64,000 bases of DNA from Trissonchulus latispiculum (taxonomy: Eukaryota; Nematoda; Enoplea; Enoplida; Ironidae). Below are positions 11,901-23,900 of the stretch, piece by piece. A program made the position numbers and the translations under genes. The first letter of the stretch is position 1. Every line of letters starts with the position of its first letter. Location of the stretch: assembly GCA_030248195.1 (NCBI GenBank), contig JASAND010010586.1, positions 1-64,000 of the forward strand. Direction: 5' to 3'. The notes under the pieces were generated by a model. That model made no database searches, was not told the origin of the DNA, and was given only the letters and a program-made list of their open reading frames with translations.

Positions 11901-14900
11901 TTAGCCAATATTTTTTAAAATTTGCCGAAACTTCAACTTTGAAGAGTAATTCCCTTAGAAGCAGATAAGATACAGACGTCCAGTATTTCTTGCAGATAGG
12001 GGCACATGTGCCAAATCATATTGGCAAATGGCAACCTTGAAGCGAGGGTCTTGGAGTCAGCAGAAATTTTTAATTAATTATGTTGGTAGTTATTTAAAAG
12101 GGGGGGTCGGGTACATAAACCCGACGGCTGCGCATGGATGGAAGGCAGCTAAGAACCAACGACCAAGTATTTTTGACCTCACCCATGCTCTATAACTTCG
12201 CCAAAAAGCAGGCCATTCGGACAAAGTCGGGGCAAAAGTTTGGTCGCCCCCCCTTAATCAGCTGAACTCACAAGCAACGTTCAGGGCACATGTTTGTAAT
12301 CGTTGAATTGCTGTCGTCAATCACCAGTTGTGCACACTGCCCTGAAGCAAATAGGGGCTTAGTCAATTAGCTTAGTAAATATTGTTTATTGTATTGTTTG
12401 TTCTTCTTAGTATTGTTTAGCTCTCAAATAGTAAGTGTAGTAGGAATAGTAAATTGATTTGTAATGATATAATTGAAACACTGGGTCTTCACTGACGCTT
12501 TTTCACAGATAGCCAGCACAATAATTAATGAAATGGTGTCCTTATGCACTGATTACTGGGAACAAACGTGTAGTGAGTACTGCTACATTATATAGCCTCA
12601 AACGTGGTTTTGAAGGGTATGGGTTCCCCGTTAGAATAGTGAAAATAAGTAACAGCGGTCAATACCAATAACAATGTATATGTTGCAGCAAAGTAGCCCA
12701 ATTGCTGTAGTAGTTCAATGGCAATAAATTCTGGCATTGTAGTACAACCTTGGAAAACTAAAGTCTGACACAAAAATGTGTGTACAAAACTGTGATCACT
12801 GATACTGCATTTAAGGTGGTGAATCCCTTTGGTCACATAAAGTTTGCACCATTATTACTCATTCATTACTTGGAGTTAAGAAGCCATTTTTATATCAAAA
12901 TGCAGCACGACATTTAATATCAATTCAGCTAGAAAGCAATAGGCATGGAGGGTGAAAAAGGTCCCTCTGTGTCTATTGCGCTTAGAAATTACTTCTATTT
13001 AAATAATTATTTATTATGGTTATGACATAATTACACCGAAGATTACGCAGAAACCAGGCCGCCCAGAGGGGAGAAGGTACCTCTGCATCTATGCCGCCGC
13101 AAACACGAAACTTGGGATCCAAAGGATCCATTCTTAAAACTGCGAGTTTTTTACCAAAATTCATTAAACCAAACTTTTCTGGTTCCAGCTGGCACCAGTC
13201 AACCATTTATACATAGGAATGGTACTAGCAGTGCCGTGCTCCCCCCTAATTGTACTTTGTACTTATCCGAGATCTTCAAGGAGTTGACCGTCCATGAGGG
13301 GAAACCCTTGTGGATGGAGCCAACGGGTGACTCCGATGCAATGAAAGTAGCGCAGTCACTTCTGCTCCGGCAGTAGCCTTGCCTTCGCCTCGGGTAATTG
13401 CAATATGCAATTATTCAACACCAGACCGCGGACCCTGAGCAAATTTGGTCTGGCGTTACCCCTCCTCGCGAAAGCAACTGGGGTGTGGCAATACAGGAAA
13501 AAAAACTAAAGTTGCTTTTCTAAAATGTTTTTAACACATTTTAGAAGAAGTATAATTTTCCAGATTTTTTGCAGACTCAAGTAAATTTTTTCGCGAGACA
13601 TCGGTTATATCATTCGATACCTCCATCAAATAGCTGGGGACCAATGTTTATTTATTGTGAAATCGCTCTTCGTTATAGAGAAATAAGCTGAAATGTGTGC
13701 GTAACCTGTATTTTGCCTACTTTTTCCAAATTTGTCAAGCGATTACTTTTGCTAGAAAGCAGCAATCGGGGCAACTAAAAACGTCAATGGGTATATTAGT
13801 CAGAGTTGGCAAATGGGACGAATTCTCTGATCCCATCCCATCCCATCCCACTAGATTTTCAAATTCGCCGTCCCATCCCATCCCATTTGTCCGAACTTGC
13901 TTTTTCCAATCCCATATAATCCCACTTACAGTATTTGGCCTTACAATCGCTGTAGCATTGAAATTTTAACATTGGCATAAGGTCTTACTTAAGGTGTTGG
14001 TATCCTTTTGTGAGGGTAATTTTGAAACGCAATAAACTTTCACAATTTTGAGAGTTGGAAAAATTTAAACCGTTTTAAAGCTTATAATCAGTAAATACGA
14101 AAAACTAAAATTTGCAAAAAACTAGCAAAACTTTTTGACATATTAACTAAATTGAGACCATCAAACTTTGAGTATTGATTTCTCAAACCTATAGAATCGG
14201 GCAAAATTTTTTGTGCCATGATATGAAGGAATGTGGGTCGAGAGAAATTTTATGAATTTGGCTCAACAGGTCTTTCTTTGTTTTTCCTCCTGCCAAAGCT
14301 TACGCGAATCCATGGGCTAGTTTTTGAGAAATTGATGTTTAAAATAAAATAATCGCAGTTTTGCCAAATACGTTTGTCGGCCAAATCTCTAACTTAAAGC
14401 AACGAACTCCAGAAATAGGCATTAATAAAATGTGCAATTGGATTGTATAAATTGAGTAGAAAGTAAATCGATAGGACTAAATCAATTGAGTATAAATAAA
14501 TGAAAAAGACGAAGAAAGTCATATATACCACCGAGACCGAAGGTCCGAAAAATAAGAAAGGTCTGAATTTGAATTAGGTCTTCACAAAATTTTAATTAAT
14601 TTGTGAAGTTAGCGAACTGCCGAAAGGTTCTAAATTCGGTCGCTTTTGGTAACCAAAAATGAGGGTCATTAAGCTTTGTTTAGCTGCAGATTAAAAAAAA
14701 ACTAGAAGTCCTAACTAAAAATTACCCAATGTTGCTTAGAATCCTTTGCCAGTGTAGAGAATTTTTGGCGCAGAAGTTAAATTTTTGTGACATTGTGAAA
14801 ATTGTTGATTTTTTCAGAGGCATTTTACGACCAGGCTATATTGTAAAGTTGCATATTTTTTGCATTTAAACATATTTATTCATTTTATAAAAACTTGAAG

Positions 14901-17900
14901 TTGATTGATTTGCGAAAATTTGCTTCAATTGTCTGCAAAACTCTCGTTACTCGCTCATACTCGAATTGCACACAGTTGATGGCTCGAAATTGCGGAGAAC
15001 TGAACGAAACAACTCAAAATTTGGACTTGATGTGCACGACATATATGTGGTTAGTTTATGTGCGAAAATGAACGAAATCCGTGATCTAAAAATTTTTCAT
15101 GATTGACCCCCACTTGCTAGTTTAACATAGCTCAAAGGTCGTAAAAGCAAAAATGTTCATTTCGGTGAACCTTTTCCATTTATACCAACCAATCAAGTGT
15201 ATCGATAACGAACTGGGAGAATAGTGGCAAAAACCAAAGATTTTTTATTTTGTCACCTGAAAATTCGGGACTAGTCCCAGAATGTTAAAAAGAGCACCAT
15301 ATGTGGAAAGTTTCATCAACGTTCATCATAAAAATTGAAGCCTGTAAGGTACCATTTACACAAAGCGATACCAGCACCTTAAAGAGCTCTATGCTTTGCT
15401 TTGCTGGTAGTCAGCAAAACGCCAATCATGAAATTGAACAAACATTGTTATGCCAAATTTATCAAAATATTGCACTTTTTCAAAATTTGGAAACGGTGTT
15501 TGAAGGCATTGTAAGGCAAAATGATCCCACAAAATCCCACTGATCCCACATGGGATGAGTTTTCAATCCCATCCCATCCCATCCCATGGGATCCCATGGG
15601 ATCCCATGGGATCCCATCCCAGATGCCAACACTGATATTAGTACAGAACACTTCTGTTAAGGTGGTGATTCCCTTTGGTCACATAAGTTTGCACCATTAT
15701 TACTCATTTATTACTTGGAGTTAAGAAGCCATTTTTATATCAAAATGCAGCTTGACATTTTCTCTTTTTAATGCATACCATGAACCTAATGTTGCTTTTC
15801 TAAAATATTTTTAATACATTTTAGAATAAGTATAATTTTCCAGATTTTTTGTAGACTCAAGTAATTTTTTCGCGAGACATCGGTTATAGCATTCGATACC
15901 TCCATCAAATAGCTGGGTACCATTTTTTATTTATTGTCAAATCGTTTTTCGTTAAGGAGAAATAAGCTGAACTGTGTGCGTAACCTGTATTTTGCCAACT
16001 TTTTCCTAATTTGTCAAGAGATTACTTTAGCTAGAAACCAGTAATCGGGGCAACTAAAAAATCGTCCCTGGGTATATTTGTGCAGAACACATCTGCTGAG
16101 TAGCAGCCCTCCAGCTTGCATGGTGAACGCTCCACAATCTTTGGAAAATAATTGGTCGTGTTTTTGCAAAAACTACATTTTTTATGATAGCAGCCTACGG
16201 GATAGTGTTGGAAGACGATCATGCGTCGGATAATTTGCCCTTGAGAGACCTTCAGATCGACGCCCTTAGTTTGATTTTACGGCTTGTATACGTTCAAGAA
16301 ATGATGGATTATTTGATTTCTGCAAAAATGACAAGTTTTCGACGCCAAAACAAGAAAAACGGCTATATCTCACGGTAGAGAAAAGCTACAAACTTGCTTT
16401 AAAAAGCAAAAATGTGAAGCTCAATTAGATCTTTCGAATGAATATAGTCATAACTGTATAGCGGCTGCCAAACGTTCAGAAATTGGGAAAAACCACTCTG
16501 ACCGGAAATCTCGAATTCTTGAATCGGGATTGCGCGGAGGGTGTTAGAACGCTAAAAGAACTTATTTCGGAAGGTTTCGTCAAAATTCATCGTGATTTAC
16601 GCTGCCAACCAACAATATGTGCCCAAAAGGAATCATCACCTTAAGTAGCAGCTCTCCAGCTTGCATGGTGAATGCTCCACAATCTTTGGAAAAAATTGGT
16701 TATGTTGTTGCAAAAGCTACATTTTTATGACAGCAGCTTAAGGGATAGCTGTTGGAAGACGATCATGCGTCGGATAATTTGCCCTTGAGAGACCTTCAGA
16801 TCGACGCCCTTAGTTTGATTTTACGGCTTGTATACGTTCAAGAAATGATGGATTATTTGATTTCTGCAAAAATGACAAGTTTTCGACGCCAAACCAAGAA
16901 AATTGGCTATAGCTCACGGTAGAGAAAAGCTAGAACGTTGCTTTAAAAAGCAAAAATATGAAGCTCAATGAGATCCTTCAAATGAATATAGTCATAACTG
17001 TATACAGCTATCCGCATATTTCAGTATAAATTTTCTTTCTTTCTTTTATTTCTTTCTTTTTCTTTAATTTTCTTTCTTTCATTTCATTTCTTTCTTTCTT
17101 CCTATTTCTTCCACTTTCTTGCTTGTCCATTATAAATGATTGACAGACCAAGGGATAAAGTTACACTCAAAGGTCAAGACTGTGCCTCTGCCTGTTTGAT
17201 GCGCTAAAAGTATGAGCCTTAAGTTGTTGCTAACTTGAGAAAATGAGGGTGTCCTCAAAGATGTAACCTAAGCTGGGTGCGTGTTAAGGTGGTGATTCCT
17301 TTTGGGCACATATTGTTGGTTGGCGGCCCAAATCAAGGTGAAATTTGATGAAACTTTCCAAAATAAGTTCTTTTAGCATTCTAACAGCCTTCGCGCAATT
17401 CCGCTTCAAAAATCCAACGTCTCCGTTCAGGGCCGTTTTTGCCGATTTTTGACACCTAGACAGTAGCTGCATGGCTATGGTTATATTCACTCGAAAGATC
17501 TTGGTGAGCTCTACATTTTTGCTTTTTGAAGCACCTTTCTAGCTTTTCGCTATCGTGAGATATACCCGATTTTCCTATTTTGGCTTTGAAAACGTGTCAT
17601 TTTTGCAGAAATCAAATAATCCGCTATTTCTTGAGCCACGCAAGCCGTAAAATTAAACTAAGGGTGTCAATTTGAAGATCTCATCAAGGCCGATTATCCA
17701 CGACATTATAATCTTCTAACTGCCATCCCGTACGCTGCTATCCTAAAAAATGTAGTTTTTGCTAAAACATGACCAAATTTTTTCCAGCGATTGTGGAGCA
17801 TTTACTATGCAAGCTAGAAGGTTGCCACTCACTGGACGTGTTTTACACAAAAATACCCAGGGACCCTTTTTTAGTTGCCCCGATTGCTGCTTTCTAGCTA

Positions 17901-20900
17901 AAGTGGTAGCTTGCCAAAGTTGGGAAAAGTAGGCAAAATCCAGGTTGCGCTTACATTTTAGTTAATTTCTTTACAACGAAAAGCGGTTTCCTAATAATTG
18001 AAAAAGGGTCCCCAGCTATTTGATAGTGGAATCGAATGACATGGTCGATGCCTCACGAAAAAATTTACTTTAGTTTGCAAAAAATCTGGAAAATTAAATT
18101 ACTTCAAAAATGCAGTAAAATAATTTCCGAGAAGTAAGGTTGGTTTCGTTGTATTCATTAAAAAGTGCACATGTGAAGCAACATTTTGATATAAAAATGG
18201 CTTCTTAACTCCAATGAATGAATGAGTAACAAGGGTTCAAAGTTGATGTCTCTAAAAGGAATCACCACCTTAAGTCAAACGTTGATGTAACTGGAAGTGA
18301 CAGCTGCTTAATTGATGACAAAGTTTAAAATTATTCAGAGGACAAAATTTCTTTCTTTTTCTTTCATTTCTTTCTTTTTCTTTTCTTTCTTTCTTTTATT
18401 TCTTTCTTTCTTTCTTTCTTTTCTTTAAACTGAAATAAGCGAATAGCTGTAAAACTTTCAGAAATTGAGAAAAACCGCCCTGACCGGAAATCTCGAATTT
18501 TTGAATCGGGATTGCGCGGAGGGTGTTACATCGCTAAAAGAACATATTTCGAAAAGTTTGGTCAAATTTCATCTTGATTTACACCGCCAACCCAACAAAT
18601 GTGCCCAAAGGGAATCACCACCTTAATATGCACCGGAGACTCATAACATTATATATTTTCTGAATCGTCACGATGAGAGGAAAATTTTTATAAAATTTAA
18701 AATGTTGAAAAACTTCAAGAATTTCAAACAATCGATTTATCAACGTTTTCCTCCGGGATATGCATGCTAAAAATTTCTTTCTTTCAGAAAAATTTTCCCA
18801 TCTGAAAACACGCAGAATGACGCAAGAACGAAGAAAATCGGTTAAGGTTTGAATTTTATTGGCATTTTTCTGTTTTCAAAATCCTTTGATCTTTTGCAGT
18901 TTTGACAAGCTACTGCTCGCTTAGTACTTGATCGAAAATTTTTTGTTTCATTTTCGGGACCGAGCCCTCTTTTGCCCAAGACTTCTCGGGGAAATCGGCT
19001 CAAAATGACCAATTTCACATTTTTGGCTGCCAGTTTTTACTGAGACCACCTAGAGAGATGGGACTGCCACAAATCGATAGAGAATTAATTGCTCTACATT
19101 TCATAAGAAGCATTGAAGAGTTCCCGATGCACCCAGAAAAAGGTAGAAACCGTCAAAACTCGGACAAAGTACGAAGTTTTGTTAAATTTTCATTGCAAAA
19201 ATCCAATAAATTTATGTCCAGCTGCAAGACTTGATTCAGAGACGGGATCAACTATATGTTATTTTAATTCGCATAACCTCCCGCATCACCTGGCCGAACG
19301 ACTTTTCTGCCGGCGAACTACAGCCGGCTCTGGATTTGCTTGAATGCAGAGCTCGAACAGGGCTTGAAATCATCAAAATTTCCATATACATATACAGCGG
19401 AATGCTATAGAAACTAGATTTTTCAATCAGGTGTCGAAATATTCTCCCAAAATAGGATGGACCTGTTAAAGATAAAAGGAGCAAATGCCCAGATTGCCAA
19501 CTGTCAACTGGGCCCTGTCCCAAAAAATAAGATGCCAAAAATTACCACTTGTGCCAAATGGCCGCCGCAGGAATAAAAGGGTTAAGCGTCTGCTTTAACG
19601 TAGTAAGTCATTTTTTAAAATTTGAAGTTAACTTTTTTGAAAAATTACCACTTTTTGACCCAAAGTTTCAATACACTGGTATCAGAAAAATTGCGTGTAG
19701 ATAGGTCATGTCAAATATCCCATTTTTGCTGAATCCAAAGACGTCAAAATGTTACCGCTATAACGCATATTGCGTGTGCTACAAAATTTTAACGATTTTC
19801 TTTAATTTTAATTGGATTTTGGGTAACCTTGTTATTTGTTACGTAAAGACACTAACTCCTCGAAATCCTGTTGAAATTAAGGGACATCTTTGAAAACTTG
19901 TAGCGCATGCAATGTGCGTCGTAGCGATAACATTTTCAGATCGTTGGATTCAGCTAAGATGGAATATTTGGCATGACACGCAATTTTTCTGATACCAGTG
20001 TATTGAAATTTTTGGTCAAAAAGTCGTCGTTATTTTTCGGAAAATCAACTTTCAAATTTTGAAAAATGACTTTTACTACATTTAAAGCAGACGCTAAGCG
20101 GACCTGAAAATGAAAATGAAAAAATTTCAATCAAGTACTAAGCGAGCAGTAGCTTGTCAAAGTTGCAAAAGCGGTAAAGATCAAAGGATTTTAAAAGTCG
20201 AAAAAGAATAATAAAAATTCAAACCTTAACGGATTTTTTTATTTCTTGCGCCATTCCGCGTGTTTTCAGATGGGAAAATTTTCCTGAAAGAAAGAAATTT
20301 TCAAAAACTTCAATCAACTCGTATTTTGAAGTTTTTGAAATTTTTCAAAATTTTAAATTTCATAAAATTTTCCCCTTATCATGACGATTCAGAAAATATC
20401 TAATATTGTGGGTCTCTGATGCATTTTAAATGCAGCATAAGTGATCACAATTTTGTACACACTCAGAGCAGCGTTGGACTAACCTTTCCAAGCAATTCTG
20501 GCATAGTATTACGATGCCAAGCTGTCCTTGGAAAAGTGGTACAACGTTAGATCAACAACTAATGTCTATATCCTGATTGTCTGATGCTGTAAATATTAAG
20601 GGGTCTAAGTGGCCAAGCCTTCTTTTCAGTTTTGACTTTAACTTATACTAATTATTTAAAGTCAAATAAATATATCAGGCCAAAACGCGAACACCCAAAA
20701 TTAGAAACCCACCCTTACTCTGCGACCGGTTTCGGGCAACGGGGATCCTTCATCAAGCAGTTCCTGTTGCTTCGACGCTTCTTCCTTTCCGATAAAGTTA
20801 AAGGACGCAAATGTTGAAAATTGAGAGTCGATGGGCACGGGTGGACGACGTGGGGCTGAGACGTTGTCGGGACACCGGGGGGAGGACTGGGAAGCAGGGC

Positions 20901-23900
20901 CGGTGACGGAGTGTAGGGACAGCTTGGGAGGGCAAATCAGCAGTAAAATGTTTGCCAGTAACGTAAGACTGCTGGTTCGGCGGAGGCTTGTTAAAGCGCA
21001 ACTGATGTTCCCAATTAATTCCAAACGAATAGTCAGTAAATAGTTGGCCCCGAGCCCATCGACTCTCAATTTTCAACATTTGCGTCCTTTAACTTTATCG
21101 GAGAGGAAGAATTGTCGAAGCAACAGGAACTGCCTGATGAAGGATCCCCGTGGTCCGAAACCGGTCGCAGAGTAAAGGTGAGTTTGTAATTTTGGCTGTT
21201 CGCGTTTTGGCCTGATATATTTGTTTGATATCCTCCTTGCATCCTTGTGGATTCGTGAACAGGCAGCTGTTTTTATCTTTATCAATTATTTAAAGTCAGT
21301 GTTTCTGTACTCATTATTTCAGTTAGCTCTTATTAAATTTTTCAAATGCTAACAACCTGATTAGCAACTTTGAAATAAAATTCTACTTACGTTTTAAACT
21401 AAATCAATTTATGTAGTCGTATATTTTAACTTTGACTGGGTAATATCATATCATCTTATTATAGTTACGTGTGGCTAGGTTTTAAACTATGTCAACCAAT
21501 ATTTATACGATTTAACTTTACTTAATTTTGTCGTCACTATGATTGGTTAATGTGGGTGTCAGCACTTTTGATTAAATATTTTGAAAATGAGGGTCTGCCC
21601 GCATAGAAACAAGCAAATTAGCATGAATGGGTTGCCGCTGCATTTTCCCCTTGTAAACGATATAAGTCAAGTTCCATGTCGAAAATTTTCAATTTTTTGG
21701 TTGTAACTTTTTCTACACGTACTTCTGGAAAATGCCTCAAGAAGGAAAGATTACTCAGCTAGACGAGATCTTTCATTTGAGTACCATATCGGCCAATTTA
21801 GAGAAATTTATCAAAGTCTGGAGTTTTCCGATTTGAATATCTTGAAGTCTGTAAATTTTCCGGAAATTTTGATTTTAGTTTCGAAATCAGTGCCAACAAA
21901 TTAGTCCATGGCCAACATTTGAGCAAAATTAGAGGCAACCGTTTTTGTTCCAAAATCTGGGTTTTCGTTAAATCCCGGATTTTTAATTTTCGGTTGTAAC
22001 TAATTCGCTAGACGCATTGCCGGAAAATGCCGCAAGCAGGAAAGTTATTCAGCTCGTCAAGCTTTTTCATTTGTACCAAATCGACAGTATTGAAACAAAT
22101 TTTAAAAATCCGGAATTATCCACAGCGAATACCTCGAAATCCGTGAATTTTCCGGTAATATGGATTTTAGTTTCGAAATCAGCGTGGTCGAATTACCTTA
22201 TGACCATCTTTTAAGCAAAATCGGAGACAAAAAATTTAAAGTTTCTCTTCGTCCCCCTTACATTTTAAAAAATTCCTTACCGCTATTTAACTATGAGGAT
22301 TCCTTATCATACCCCACTGGGTTCCCTAAAGATTTTCATTATATAATAAAATCTCCTCTTCAAAACTTTGATTTTGACCTTATGACCTCTGTCTTGACCC
22401 CTGGCTTGAGTGCAACGGTGTGTTGGGCCCTGGGGCTTCTGATGACGAAAGTTGTTGAACTGAAAAAGGGGGCTAACATTTGACTACAAATTTAATTATG
22501 TTTAAATGTTTCTATTTCTGACGATTTGAAGGCCGGACACAAAACCATGTCTCTGGCCAGGTTCGAGCTCAATTATTCGCATATTCCTTGAGGCTATCAA
22601 ATTATTTTCAAGAGTTAGCATTGCTCCGAGTTTGCTATTTTAGATAATTCGCACTTCTTTGGGCCTTGAGCTGATGCGTGCAACATTAATTAAAACATTA
22701 AAATTAAGTACATATGTATGTTACTTTATGTGTTACTGTTAATTTACTAAGCTGCTCAAAATATAAGTTGCCGTTACACTGCTGCAAGCTTCTGCATGGT
22801 TCAGCTGCAGGGAAACTAGGGTATTTTGGATGGGAACAGCCGCATCTTTGAACAATGTTCTTCTGATGGTGGAATGCTTCGCACACCTGCAATTCAAAAA
22901 GTTTAAGGTCAACAATAAAATTGAGATCATGGCTCATTGAGATTCTTGACATTTATCTTAGCAGGTAATCATTACTTATTGTCGCTGCAAAGCACCAAAA
23001 TAATCAAAACATTTTGGACGATTAATGCGAAATTAATTTGCTTACGTAAATGGAATAGGGAACATTCAAGCTGGTGTTCATTTCAGTCAGTTCATCCAAG
23101 TCAGATAAGACACTTATGCAGTTGCTGTAGGGGGTTTCTAGTCGAAAGAAATGTTGCTAAAACAACTAATCAGCATTATATTGGCAAATTCTCCTGGTTA
23201 TAAAAACGAAAGCAACGTCACTCCTTAATCACAGTAGTGCTAATGAACCTATAGAATAGAATAGAATTCAGAATAGAATTCACCAGAAATTGAAAGGATA
23301 TGCTGTTTTAAATTTAAGAAAATAAGGGCGTAAACTAAAGATTTTACACTAGACGACAGTTGATCAAGTTAGTAGTCATCAAACTCTGCTCTTATTTAAA
23401 AGGTTACAATCATTAACTTATTAAGTATTCAACTCTAAGGTACCAAATTAAGTATCACGGTAGTATGGTGCCCCGTTGGCACGAAAAAGCCTTCGTTTTC
23501 CATTAAAATGCCTGATTCAGGACTTGTTATACTAACAATGATACCAGCTGATGATACATGGTCCAGATATGTTTCTTCGTGGACTTCGGAGAAAACAGAG
23601 AGCCCTATTGATAAAAGAAAGACAAGCGTTTAAAGATAATAAAACATTTTCACTGCACAATTTTTTGCCACTAACGAAAGAGAAACAACGCACTCAAAAG
23701 TATTTCTGTTCCAGATAAAAATCAATGGATGCATTGAATGCTCAGGCATTGTAGACTCCGGTTTTAAGGTTGCAATGTTATCTGAAACTGACCATTGTTG
23801 ACTCCAGGTCGAAAAGTAAACTTTCGCGAGCGTGCATCTCTTTCATTGTTAAAAGCATGGCAGGTTCCATATCGATAGTCAGAGAAATTCTGATTAAACA

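Larger units (their letters stand above)
12811..18626. mobile_element. TTAA element A, outermost of a nested set
   Basis: Left end TTAAGGTGGTGAATCC at 12811, right end GGAATCACCACCTTAA to 18626. Its own ~1 kb body is recoverable in pieces by comparison with the intact copies at 15657 and 17284. It is interrupted by a poly(A)-ended insert (about 12916-13507), a hAT-like element (13801-15634), a younger copy of its own family (15657-16644) and an inverted-end element (17005-18449). Confidence 0.75.
12745..20505. repeat. Outer palindrome split by the TTAA nest
   Basis: Left of the nest reads GTGTGTACAAAACTGTGATC...CTGCAT-TTAA and right of it TTAA-ATGCAG...GTGATCACAATTTTGTACAC, complements of one another. 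The original site was therefore a palindrome whose centre was CTGCATTTAAATGCAG. Confidence 0.6.

Noticed and set aside
12588..12836. Minus-strand ORF with a hydrophobic stretch (LLLVLTAVTYF)
   Set aside because: First considered as TM2 of the channel. It lacks G.S and sits partly in a palindrome and TTAA end; the true TM2 was found at 8828-8974.
12982..13206. 74-codon minus-strand ORF
   Set aside because: Falls within the SINE-like insert in element A; no domain and no place in the channel phase series.
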